A stretch of DNA of 64,000 bases from Neobacillus cucumis. Its GTDB lineage: Bacteria; Bacillota; Bacilli; Bacillales; Cytobacillaceae. Location: positions 1 through 64,000 of the forward strand of contig NZ_JAFBEX010000017.1 of assembly GCF_016908975.1 (NCBI RefSeq). Direction: 5' to 3'. The position numbers and the translations under genes are program-made. Of this stretch, positions 1 to 6,891 are shown in pieces; within the stretch, counting starts at the first letter, position 1, and every line of letters begins with the position of its first letter. The notes under the pieces are model-generated. The model had not been told where the DNA came from. It worked only from the letters and a program-made list of their open reading frames with translations, and did no database searches.

Positions 1-195
1 CAAGAAACAGAAAGATTCAAACAACTAGCAAAAACTCGCTATAAAATTGAAGCCAAAAATAGCGAACTTAAACATAGGCACGGGTTTAAAATAGCAAATT
101 CCTCGGGTCTATTTGGCATGGAAATTCAAGGGGCAACAGCGATATTCGCAGTGAATATTAAGCGGATTCTAAAGCTCCTAAATGAAAAAGTGTAA
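1..195 (+). CDS. Transposase, C-terminal fragment (5' end outside window)
   Basis: The open frame enters from the left edge and ends at TAA after 64 residues. The sequence (YKIEAKNSELKHRHG, then SSGLFGM and AIFAVNIKRI) matches the C-terminal end of DDE transposases of the IS1182-like group, where the catalytic Glu lies in the 'EAKNSELK' helix. This is family recognition by eye. Whether the upstream part is intact cannot be judged. A rho-independent hairpin follows directly. The second transposase remnant nearby is a different sequence on the other strand. Confidence 0.75.
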   Translation, partial: QETERFKQLAKTRYKIEAKNSELKHRHGFKIANSSGLFGMEIQGATAIFAVNIKRILKLLNEKV

Positions 196-210
196 AAGAA
201 GACAAAGAAA

Positions 211-257
211 AAGGTGACATTTCATCAAATTTAAGACGGAATGTCACCTTTTTTTAT
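211..257 (+). terminator. Rho-independent terminator after the transposase fragment
   Basis: An 11-bp stem (AAGGTGACATT / AATGTCACCTT) with an 18-base loop is followed by a T-run. It lies 15 bases after the transposase stop codon and may also be close to the element's right end. Confidence 0.75.
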
Positions 258-296
258 TAGCTCAAAATGAAAAGTTTAAAAAACGTAAGTTTTTCA

Positions 297-377
297 GTGC
301 CCTCGCTTAGGCGCCTGCGGGGTCTCCAGTGACCTCTCTATCCCGCAGGAGTCGAGTGCCCTCCGCTCCATTCAACA
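297..377. repeat. GC-rich palindromic repeat, family A, degraded copy
   Basis: The stretch is GC-rich in an AT-rich background. It shares the words CTGCGGGGTCTCC, CCCGCAGGAGTCGAG and CCGCTCCA-TCAACA with the two better copies at about 719-856 and 2866-2999. It is shorter and interrupted, so I read it as a decayed member. Confidence 0.6.
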
Positions 378-388
378 GGGGGGGCATA

Positions 389-663
389 TCAACCTAATGT
401 ATTGCAACTCACTTTTTCTAACCTTTCCAAGTGTGTTGCAATCTTTTTAATATTTTGGCAGGCTACAGTAAGAAATGCCTGTTCACTTGCACTCTTTAAT
501 CCCTGAAACCGGCAATAGCGAGCCTGTGCAGCCTTCCCGAGTCTGCTATGCATCGCTCAATTTTTTCTTTACTAAATTACTAAGAAGGTTGTCCACCTTG
601 AACTAATTCATCTATAGATCCAAATTAATATTCACTTTGGCTAGACTCTTTTGGTTTAAACAT
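389..663 (-). pseudogene. IS1182-family transposase remnant, internally deleted and frameshifted
   Basis: Read on the minus strand, an IS1182-type N-terminus (MFKPKESSQSEY, stop, FGSIDELV) is joined after only about 30 codons to an IS1182-type C-terminus (EKIERCIADS, then in another frame RYCRFQGLKSASEQAFLT and ACQNIKKIATHLERLEK). The central catalytic region is missing. At least one in-frame stop and one frameshift separate the pieces, so this is a dead relic. The match to IS1182 is from recognition of conserved blocks, not a search. Confidence 0.65.
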
Positions 664-718
664 TGAATTCACCAAGTCTCTTTAATATTTAGTATAGCTG
701 AAATCCTTATTGAAAACA

Positions 719-856
719 CTCTGTTGATTGGCGCGGAAGGCACGAAGACTCCTGCGGGAGTACGGGGCAGGGGAGACCCCGCAAGAGCGAAGCGATGAGG
801 AGGCTCCCCGGCACGCCCGCGGAAAGCGAAGTGCCTGGAGCGCCAATCAACAGACT
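719..856. repeat. GC-rich palindromic repeat, family A, inverted copy
   Basis: The ends are inverted: CTGTTGATTGGCGC... against ...GCGCCAATCAACAG. The inside contains ACTCCTGCGGGAGTAC, GGGGAGACCCCGCA and GGAGGCTCCCCGGCACG. It is the reverse complement of the copy at 2866-2999 in its core words. Repeats of this kind are common between genes in Bacillus-like genomes. No reading frame is apparent. Confidence 0.8.
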
Positions 857-905
857 TGTTGGTAGCCGAAATTAATAATTAATAACAAATTTACGCGGTA
901 AATTG

Positions 906-1901
906 TTAAAATAATTGATAAAATAATATTGTTTGTTTAATCATTTGTTGTGCATCTTCTTGAAGCTTCTCATATGTCGCTTGTTCAGCTAGATTTTTCC
1001 TTGAGGAAACCGTAAATGTTTTTTCTTCAAGATTTAACGATACGGAAGCTTGATAAAGATACGTAGCATTTCCAATTAGGTCAATCGAATAAGTATCCTC
1101 TAGTTTATGGACAACACATTGAACTCGACCACCATTATTATAGACGTTAATGCCTTTTTCATATTCATTTATATCAAGTAAACAAGTGACAAGAGAAGAA
1201 GCTGACATTGCTGTACCACACGCATTTGTAAATCCTACTCCCCTTTCAAAGGTTCGAACATAGATAGAATCCTTTTGAAGCGGACTTACAAAGCTTACAT
1301 TTACACCATCTGGAAATAAATGATTGGGACCGTTCACTTTCTCACTAAGCTGTTTTTGAAGATTACTGCTTAGCTGCTCTGTTTCCACAATTGAAATCAA
1401 ATGTGGATTAGGTACGGCTAAGGCGGTAAATTTTAGCTCTGGTGACAATTCTTCAATTTTCTCATTGAAAACGGAAGACTTATTTAAGTTCAATGGCAGT
1501 GCCTTTAAATCAAACAGGACTGGAGAAATCTCAACCTGGTAGGTATGGACCTGAGGAAAGATGTCCTCCTGTTTACTAACCTTAAGATTTGCTTTCATGG
1601 TTTCGATGACTGCCTTATTCAAACCTTTTAACTCGCAAATATATCTTGCGACCAGACGCAGACCATTTCCACACATGGAAGCTTCTGAACCGTCTGCATT
1701 GAAAACTCGCATTCTACCAACAGCATGTTCACTATTCATCACAAACAGAATCCCATCTGCTCCAAGTTCGGAATTCCGGTTACATAAAACCCTTGCAAGA
1801 GTTGCTCGATCTTCTTCTGTAAACGTATATTCATTTGAAATTTCATCAATGATGAGAAAGTCATTTCCTGACCCATGACCTTTAATTAAATCAATTTGCA
1901 C
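906..1901 (-). CDS. dapF: Diaminopimelate epimerase-like protein (DapF family), divergent
   Basis: DapF interconverts LL- and meso-diaminopimelate for lysine and cell-wall synthesis. Seen here: the N-terminal GHGSGNDF block, the first catalytic-Cys block ADGSEASMCGNG, and the second half block FERGVGFTNACGTAM with the second Cys. The usual second block reads ERGxGET...ACGTGA, so GET to GFT and CGTGA to CGTAM are departures. A tail of about 50 residues extends beyond the usual ~280. A GTG start with GGGGG eight bases upstream was chosen over an earlier GTG with no ribosome site. It stands alone without lysine genes. A paralogue with another substrate is possible. Confidence 0.8.
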   Translation of the reverse strand: MQIDLIKGHGSGNDFLIIDEISNEYTFTEEDRATLARVLCNRNSELGADGILFVMNSEHAVGRMRVFNADGSEASMCGNGLRLVARYICELKGLNKAVIETMKANLKVSKQEDIFPQVHTYQVEISPVLFDLKALPLNLNKSSVFNEKIEELSPELKFTALAVPNPHLISIVETEQLSSNLQKQLSEKVNGPNHLFPDGVNVSFVSPLQKDSIYVRTFERGVGFTNACGTAMSASSLVTCLLDINEYEKGINVYNNGGRVQCVVHKLEDTYSIDLIGNATYLYQASVSLNLEEKTFTVSSRKNLAEQATYEKLQEDAQQMIKQTILFYQLF

Positions 1902-1974
1902 AAGATTTACCCCCACAATAACTATGTTTAATTCATCATATCAAACATTATACTGGAAGGAAACAATCTTGCTG

Positions 1975-2763
1975 TTATCTTTCTACAAAGAATTCATTAA
2001 TTAAAAACGACATTCTAAGGAGCTTTTCACTTTCTGACATACTCTCCCTTATTGATAGTACGGGTGTATTGGGTTCTGGAAACAAGGGGCTCCACTCCAT
2101 TGGCATCCATCCCCTGCGCAGCCTTCCCACCTCTTGATTTTTTGGATCATATACATGTACGTCCATGAAGGCTTTTGCACCTTCCACCATGCCAATATAC
2201 TTTCCGGATTGGTCCATCAGTTCCTTTTTGTCTTGCAAAAAACCTTTACTCTTTTTTTCAAATTCTCCTAAAAAGGTCCGATTATTATCATAGACCTCAA
2301 TCTTTAATACTTTTTTTCCTGTAAGTTTAAAAAAACCCTGTACTTGATCTTCCATATTATATAAGGCGTAGGTCCTGGAAAGCTTAAATCTTTTTAAACC
2401 TGTTCCTTTATATTTTTTTATTTGCCCTGCTAAATGGCCATCAGGAAAATAGAGAAATAAACATGAGGACTGGGAATTCCTGAAAAGCACTAAAAGATGA
2501 CGTGCATCAAAAATCGATTTGGCAGTTCTTTTAGAAGATTGCAAATTCCTTCTAATCGCAATTGATTGCCTCATTCTAAAAAGGTAGATTTGAAAACTAA
2601 TGAAGCTATAAATCAAAAATGGAATTGTCAGCAACATGATATTATTATTCTTTAAAACAGATAGATTCCCTATAACAATCATAATAGTTGGAACAAGTGA
2701 AGCAATACTACCATTTAAGTGCATATGAGCTGTATCCCGGTAATATTCATTTATTTTCATCAT
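1975..2763 (-). CDS. Membrane-anchored protein of unknown function
   Basis: I do not recognise this 262-residue protein. Two hydrophobic segments (about residues 20-35 and 40-60) are followed by a basic linker and a soluble region. That region has repeating beta-strand-like units (KVLKIEVYDNNRTFLGEF, YIGMVEGAKAFMDVHVYD), reminiscent of the tubby/LURP-one barrel fold; this is only a suggestion from pattern. Tandem ATG codons follow AAGGGG, and the second gives better spacing. It is probably monocistronic. Confidence 0.6.
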   Translation of the reverse strand: MMKINEYYRDTAHMHLNGSIASLVPTIMIVIGNLSVLKNNNIMLLTIPFLIYSFISFQIYLFRMRQSIAIRRNLQSSKRTAKSIFDARHLLVLFRNSQSSCLFLYFPDGHLAGQIKKYKGTGLKRFKLSRTYALYNMEDQVQGFFKLTGKKVLKIEVYDNNRTFLGEFEKKSKGFLQDKKELMDQSGKYIGMVEGAKAFMDVHVYDPKNQEVGRLRRGWMPMEWSPLFPEPNTPVLSIRESMSESEKLLRMSFLINEFFVER

Positions 2764-2865
2764 GATAACCCCTTATCAAATCCTCTACTAACAGTGTATT
2801 TACTAGGGTTAAAAAAAATGATAGAAGATTTTCACTTTTTAAAAGAAGGCTGTGTTAGACTTGAA

Positions 2866-2999
2866 TGTTGATTTCCCTCCAGGCGCTCAGCAAACCCGCG
2901 GGCGTGCCGGGGAGCCTCCTCGACGCCAAAAGCGTCTGCGGGGTCTCCCCGGCCCCGTACTCCCGCAGGAGTCGAGCGCCTTCCGCTCCAATCAACATT
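2866..2999. repeat. GC-rich palindromic repeat, family A, best copy
   Basis: Inverted ends AATGTTGATT...AATCAACATT enclose a GC-rich body with CCCGCGGGCGTGCCGGGGAG, TGCGGGGTCTCCCC and CTCCCGCAGGAGTCGAG. It is in reverse orientation to the copy at 719-856. It fills most of the roughly 300-bp gap between two minus-strand genes. No coding potential is seen. Confidence 0.8.
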
Positions 3000-3039
3000 G
3001 TTTCAAAATAAACAATTATCATTAACACTGCCTAAAGAA

Positions 3040-3067
3040 AGAGAAGAGCCTGCTAAGACTCTTCTCT
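3040..3067 (-). terminator. Terminator of the patatin-like gene
   Basis: The stem AGAGAAGAG / CTCTTCTCT with a 10-base loop overlaps the stop codon and is followed on the minus strand by TTTCTTT. Confidence 0.7.
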
Positions 3068-3920
3068 ACCTTTCAATATAGGAAATAATTTTGGTCATGG
3101 ATTCCTTTGCATCACTATAACCCTGGTTATATAACTCTCCTAGCCTTTGTGGGTTTCTTTCCATCCTTCCCACTTTTAAAGGCTCAGACGGACGAATAAT
3201 CAGCACATTGCCGGCTGTTTCTTCCTTTTCTAAATAATCAATGGTATCGTTATAAAGACAATATCTCATTCGTAAAGACTGTTGTAAACCCTTGTAATTT
3301 GGATACTTCCGGTCAACAAGGAAGTGAAATTTGGACGGTTTTTTTAAATAACCTTTATTTCTAGTTAAAATCACAATATTTTTCTTATAGCCATCCTGTT
3401 GTGCTTTCTTGATAGGAATGGGATCACTTATGCCGCCGTCTAGTAAAATTTTGTCCTGGTACCTGATTTCCGGTGCGATAAATGGCAGAGAACTAGATGC
3501 CCTTAGGACTGTTAACAACTCCTGACCATAATCCTGCTTTTTAAAATACACAGGCATACCCGTTAAGCAATCCGTTGTCCCTACGACAAACTCTGATGGA
3601 CTGTTATAGAAAACATCGTAATGATACGGTACATGTTGATTAGGAATTTCATCAAAAATAAAATCCATTCCAAAAAACTGCCTGTTCTTAAAGTAATTTC
3701 GCCATGAGATATACCTAGGGTCACTTGCATAATCTACCGTAACCGTTTTATTTCTTCCTTTTTGCTTTGATAGATAGGAAGCGGCATTACAGGCACCTGC
3801 CGAAACACCAATAACATAAGGAAAAAACAAATCTTGTTCTAAAAAATATTCCAGGATTCCGGCAGTATAAACACCCCGCATACCGCCGCCTTCTAAAACT
3901 AAACCTGTTTGGCTAAACAC
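3066..3920 (-). CDS. Patatin-like phospholipase family protein
   Basis: This is a predicted serine lipase/acyl hydrolase with the Ser-Asp dyad. Residues visible: oxyanion loop LEGGGMRG (about 9-16), nucleophile elbow GVSAG (38-42) and the catalytic-Asp motif DGG (LLDGGISDPIP, about 161). At 284 residues it matches the stand-alone bacterial patatin subgroup that includes E. coli YjjU. No signal peptide is seen, so it is likely cytosolic. The substrate is unknown. It appears monocistronic with its own terminator. Confidence 0.85.
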   Translation of the reverse strand: MFSQTGLVLEGGGMRGVYTAGILEYFLEQDLFFPYVIGVSAGACNAASYLSKQKGRNKTVTVDYASDPRYISWRNYFKNRQFFGMDFIFDEIPNQHVPYHYDVFYNSPSEFVVGTTDCLTGMPVYFKKQDYGQELLTVLRASSSLPFIAPEIRYQDKILLDGGISDPIPIKKAQQDGYKKNIVILTRNKGYLKKPSKFHFLVDRKYPNYKGLQQSLRMRYCLYNDTIDYLEKEETAGNVLIIRPSEPLKVGRMERNPQRLGELYNQGYSDAKESMTKIISYIER

Positions 3921-4057
3921 ACTGCCTCACCCCTAACACTTCATTCATTTATACCTTCCATATTATAAAATAATCATAACCTTAAAGAAAATAATACGAT
4001 TCTTATGTGACTTGGCATTTCCGTTTATTTTGTTACAAAACAACTGGAAACACTTGC

Positions 4058-4090
4058 AAAAAACCCGACATATTTTTTGTCGGGTTTTTT
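4058..4090. terminator. Bidirectional terminator
   Basis: The stem AAAACCCGACA / TGTCGGGTTTT has A- and T-runs on both sides. It directly follows the DUF4870 gene on the minus strand. Confidence 0.8.
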
Positions 4091-4099
4091 ATCAACCTA

Positions 4100-4429
4100 T
4101 TATTTTATTAATCTAAATATCCATGGGAAATGATATTCTTGACCTTCGTATGCTTTAATGGCTGCGATAATACTAAATATAAGTGCTGCAATCCCTAGCG
4201 CCCATAACAGAAAAATCCCAATAATGACAAAGGTCAAAATGCCAGCCACGACGGAATAAACGAAATAAGAAATAAAAAAATTAAAATATTCCTTACCGTG
4301 GAAATTTATAAACGATGATTCTTCCTTTTTTAACAACCAAATAATAAGTGGAGCTATGATTGGAAAAAATAGGCTTAAGACATAAATACCTGCTGCTAAT
4401 AACTTTTCCTCGCTCTTAATCATTTCCAT
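4100..4429 (-). CDS. DUF4870 domain small membrane protein
   Basis: This 109-residue protein has three hydrophobic segments and the conserved block FINFHGKEYFNFFISY of DUF4870 proteins. The function is unknown in the family. GGAGGG precedes two possible ATGs (codons 1 and 3), and either is acceptable. A sequence matching an ECF sigma-factor promoter lies about 40-65 bases upstream, which suggests induction by envelope stress. Confidence 0.85.
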   Translation of the reverse strand: MEMIKSEEKLLAAGIYVLSLFFPIIAPLIIWLLKKEESSFINFHGKEYFNFFISYFVYSVVAGILTFVIIGIFLLWALGIAALIFSIIAAIKAYEGQEYHFPWIFRLIK

Positions 4430-4467
4430 CTTCCCTCCAAGGAATATATTTATGCATTACGATAATA

Positions 4468-4495
4468 TTTACGCTCTGTTCGTTTAAAGGTTTCG
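4468..4495 (-). promoter_or_regulatory. ECF (sigma-W-type) promoter for the DUF4870 gene
   Basis: Minus strand: -35 CGAAAC, exactly 16 bases, then -10 CGTAAA. The known sigma-W/M/X consensus of B. subtilis is TGAAAC-N16-CGTA. Spacing and the AAC/CGT cores match, with T to C at the first -35 base. Two other promoters of this form occur in the window (near 19.4 and 58.15 kb). Confidence 0.6.
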
Positions 4496-4606
4496 TGATT
4501 TTTTTGAAAATATGGAAAATAAATTACAACCTGAAATCTTTCACATAGACATATATGGAGTATAAATAGATAAAATACTATTAACTACTTAAAGAAAGGT
4601 ATTATT

Positions 4607-5734
4607 ATGAATAAAATACTTTTAAAAAATGCAAATATTTATCCTGTAACCGCTAAACCGGCCCCAAGTACTGATCTCCTTATAGAGGATGGAACAATAA
4701 AAAAAATAGGTAAAAATTTAAAATCAGATTTAACAGTAACCATTATTGATTGCTCAAATTCTTATTTATTTCCTGGTTTTATTGATGTTCATACACACTT
4801 AGGTTTATATGACGAGGGGACTGGATGGGCCGGGAACGATGCAAATGAAACTGTCGAAGCACTTACACCCCATATTCGAGCTATTGATGGAGTTTATCCA
4901 TTGGACCAGGCGTTCACCGACGCCATTAAAAGCGGAATTACCACTGTTCATGTTATGCCCGGCAGTGCTAATGTGATTGGAGGAACCACATCTGTTATTA
5001 AAACAACTGGAAAAAACATCAAAAAAATGATTATTCAAGAAATAGCTGGATTAAAAATGGCATTAGGGGAAAATCCAAAAAGAATTCACAGTCATGGGAA
5101 TAGTGAATCCATCACTCGAATGGGAATTATGGGAATGCTCAGGGAAGCATTTTATAAAGCCATTCATACTGATAATCCTGATGATTTACGAATTGCTCCG
5201 ATTGTGATGGCATTGAAGAGGGAAATACCGGTAAGGATCCATGCACATCGTGCTGATGATATCATTTCAGCGCTTCGCTTTGCAGAAGAGTTCCAGCTTG
5301 ATTTGCGTATTGAACATTGTACAGAGGGACATCTTATTGCCAATGAATTAGCAGGACATCAGTTAAAGGTTTCTGTTGGACCAACACTTACAAGAAGATC
5401 GAAAGTAGAATTAAAAAATAAAACGTGGAAAACGTATCAAGAATTGACCAACCAGGGTTTGGAAGTATCCATTATAACTGACCATCCCTATACCCCGATC
5501 CAATATTTAAATATTTGCGCCAGCCTAGCCGTTCGAGAAGGCTTATCCGAGCAAAAAGCACTTGAGGGGATTACGATTCTTCCAGCCAGAAATTTAAGAA
5601 TTGACAATAGAGTGGGCAGTATTGAGGAAGGCAAGGATGCCGATTTGGTACTGTGGACCCATCATCCGTTCCATTATTTAGCCAAACCAAAATGGACGAT
5701 GATTGGAGGGGAATTTGTTTATTTGGAAACGTAG
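4607..5734 (+). CDS. Amidohydrolase family protein
   Basis: This is a metal-dependent hydrolase of the TIM-barrel amidohydrolase superfamily, 375 residues. Metal ligand motifs are visible: FIDVHTHLG (about 57-65), IHAHRADD (about 211), RIEHCTEGH (about 231) and ITDHPYTP (about 289). A C-terminal composite-sandwich motif reads GSIEEGKDADLVLW. The nearest type is the imidazolonepropionase/dihydroorotase-like group; the substrate is not determinable. It starts at ATG after AAAGAAAGG and is divergent from the DUF4870 gene. Confidence 0.85.
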   Translation: MNKILLKNANIYPVTAKPAPSTDLLIEDGTIKKIGKNLKSDLTVTIIDCSNSYLFPGFIDVHTHLGLYDEGTGWAGNDANETVEALTPHIRAIDGVYPLDQAFTDAIKSGITTVHVMPGSANVIGGTTSVIKTTGKNIKKMIIQEIAGLKMALGENPKRIHSHGNSESITRMGIMGMLREAFYKAIHTDNPDDLRIAPIVMALKREIPVRIHAHRADDIISALRFAEEFQLDLRIEHCTEGHLIANELAGHQLKVSVGPTLTRRSKVELKNKTWKTYQELTNQGLEVSIITDHPYTPIQYLNICASLAVREGLSEQKALEGITILPARNLRIDNRVGSIEEGKDADLVLWTHHPFHYLAKPKWTMIGGEFVYLET

Positions 5735-5841
5735 ATTCGTGTAGAAAATTGGCAAAAAATGTGTGCGAAAAACCGCAAAAAACCTATTTCTTTTTTATTA
5801 TTTTTCTAGTATGATACTCTAAGAAAATAATTTAGCAGCTA

Positions 5842-5947
5842 TTTTGGGGGTTTATGGATTAAACTGCAACAAAAAAATGAAATAGGGAAGGCAAATGGTG
5901 CGCCACCAGTTTACTGGTTCTAGTGGGTTCGATTCCCACCCCGAAAT
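5842..5947 (+). ncRNA. tRNA/tmRNA-like RNA element (no CCA, no tag frame)
   Basis: Seen in the sequence: a 7-bp acceptor-like stem TTTTGGG / CCCGAAA (extendable by one A-T pair); a 5-bp hairpin GTTTA-TGGAT-TAAAC in the D-arm position; and a canonical T-arm GTGGG-TTCGATT-CCCAC. A third hairpin, ACCAG-TTTA-CTGGT, lies between. The 5' part (GTTTATGGATTAAAC) and the T-arm closely resemble the two ends of Bacillus tmRNA (there GTTACGGATTCGAC and GTGGGTTCGACTCCCAC). Only about 58 bases separate the D- and T-arm hairpins, so a normal tag-encoding tmRNA is excluded. No CCA is encoded and T6 follows. A TATGAT -10 box lies near 5810. Function unknown. Confidence 0.5.
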
Positions 5948-5982
5948 TTTTTACGTAACTTTATAAAAAATTTCGAGGGTGG
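5936..5982 (+). promoter_or_regulatory. Long hairpin competing with the tRNA-like fold; T-box-like word
   Basis: CCACCC plus CGAAATTTTTT pairs with AAAAAATTTCG plus (bulged A) GGGTGG, giving 17 bp with a 12-base loop. The 5' strand is the 3' half of the T-arm and the acceptor strand of the preceding element, so the two folds exclude each other. The 3' strand runs into AGGGTGGACCGC, one base short of the T-box antiterminator core AGGGTGGNACCGC. No T-run follows, so it is not a simple terminator. It lies 48 bases before the acetyltransferase start codon. Confidence 0.5.
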
Positions 5983-6030
5983 ACCGCTTCTTTTGACATG
6001 GGATCGGAATGCCCTAATGGAGGGATTTTC

Positions 6031-6588
6031 ATGTTGAAAAAACGTGATTTACACGACAGCCAGGCACTGTACGAACTTATGACGCATCCAGATGTCTTCC
6101 CTTTTGTACGTCAAAAAGCTGATTCGTATGAAGAATTCTTATTTATCACCAAGCAAACTATTGAAGCAGAAGAACGCGGTGAATTAGTTTCACGGACCAT
6201 TCTTGATGAATGGGGTAATCCCATTGGGACCATTAATTTATTTGACATCGAGGATGGTGCTGGATTTTTAGGAACATGGCTAGGTAAACCTTATCATGGG
6301 AAGGGGTATAATGCCCCCGCAAAGGAAGCTTTTTTTCATGAACTTTTTTACGAAACAGGAATTGAGACGGTTTTTATGAGAATTCGAAAAGAAAATATCC
6401 GCTCGATAAAAGCCGCCGAAAAACTTCCATATGTTGTAAAATCAAATGAAACTAGGTTAGCTCTTTACGAACGATTGAATGCAAGTGGAGATGTTTATGA
6501 CTTATATGAAATTCCGAAAGATTTATATACATTCCATTTGTTACGCTCTGGAACAGATCAAACAGATTCCCATTTATTAGAAGCATAA
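6031..6588 (+). CDS. GNAT-family N-acetyltransferase (RimJ/RimL type)
   Basis: A predicted acetyl-CoA-dependent N-acyltransferase of about 185 residues. The GNAT core is visible in GTWLGKPYHGKGYNAPAKEA (the Q/RxxGxG-like acetyl-CoA loop) and RIRKENIRSIKAAEKL (motif B region, typical of RimJ/RimL). The ATG was chosen because GGAGGG lies six bases before it; an in-frame ATG 33 bases upstream lacks a ribosome site. It is preceded by the tRNA-like/alternative hairpin region, which may control it, and followed at once by a terminator. The substrate is unknown. Confidence 0.8.
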   Translation: MLKKRDLHDSQALYELMTHPDVFPFVRQKADSYEEFLFITKQTIEAEERGELVSRTILDEWGNPIGTINLFDIEDGAGFLGTWLGKPYHGKGYNAPAKEAFFHELFYETGIETVFMRIRKENIRSIKAAEKLPYVVKSNETRLALYERLNASGDVYDLYEIPKDLYTFHLLRSGTDQTDSHLLEA

Positions 6589-6619
6589 AAAAGCAATCGG
6601 TTTTGCCGATTGCTTTTTC
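6589..6619 (+). terminator. Terminator of the GNAT gene
   Basis: AAGCAATCGG-TTTTG-CCGATTGCTTTTT begins at the stop codon. Confidence 0.85.
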
Positions 6620-6635
6620 ATTTATATATAATATA

Positions 6636-6788
6636 TTATTCCAATAAGTTTTGTTCATTGTTTACTTCACTCAGTCCCATATGGAGCAAAAATTCATCTA
6701 ATTCCTCATTTGTTAAAGTTTCAAAGCGTCCGTCATGAAAAAAAACCTGTGTTTGATTAGGATTAATTCGGTTAATGTTAAAACTCAT
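6636..6788 (-). CDS. Small hypothetical protein (50 aa)
   Basis: The protein is acidic, with a middle VFFHDGRFETLTNEELDEFL. I do not recognise a family. The frame stays open 21 codons further upstream, but AAAGGAG lies 11 bases before the internal ATG chosen here and no ribosome site precedes the earlier one. It lies between the GNAT terminator and the SDR gene. Confidence 0.5.
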   Translation of the reverse strand: MSFNINRINPNQTQVFFHDGRFETLTNEELDEFLLHMGLSEVNNEQNLLE

Positions 6789-6891
6789 AATTTTCTTTGC
6801 TCCTTTCATAGATGAATAAATTCTATTATCTACAAAGAGAGCCATTTTCATTCCCCAAAAACAAATTGTTCAAAAAACTTTAAAATTTTAT

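Noticed and set aside
5842..5947. An ordinary tRNA gene or the ssrA tmRNA gene
   Set aside because: No regular anticodon arm and no encoded CCA for tRNA; far too short and without a tag frame for tmRNA.
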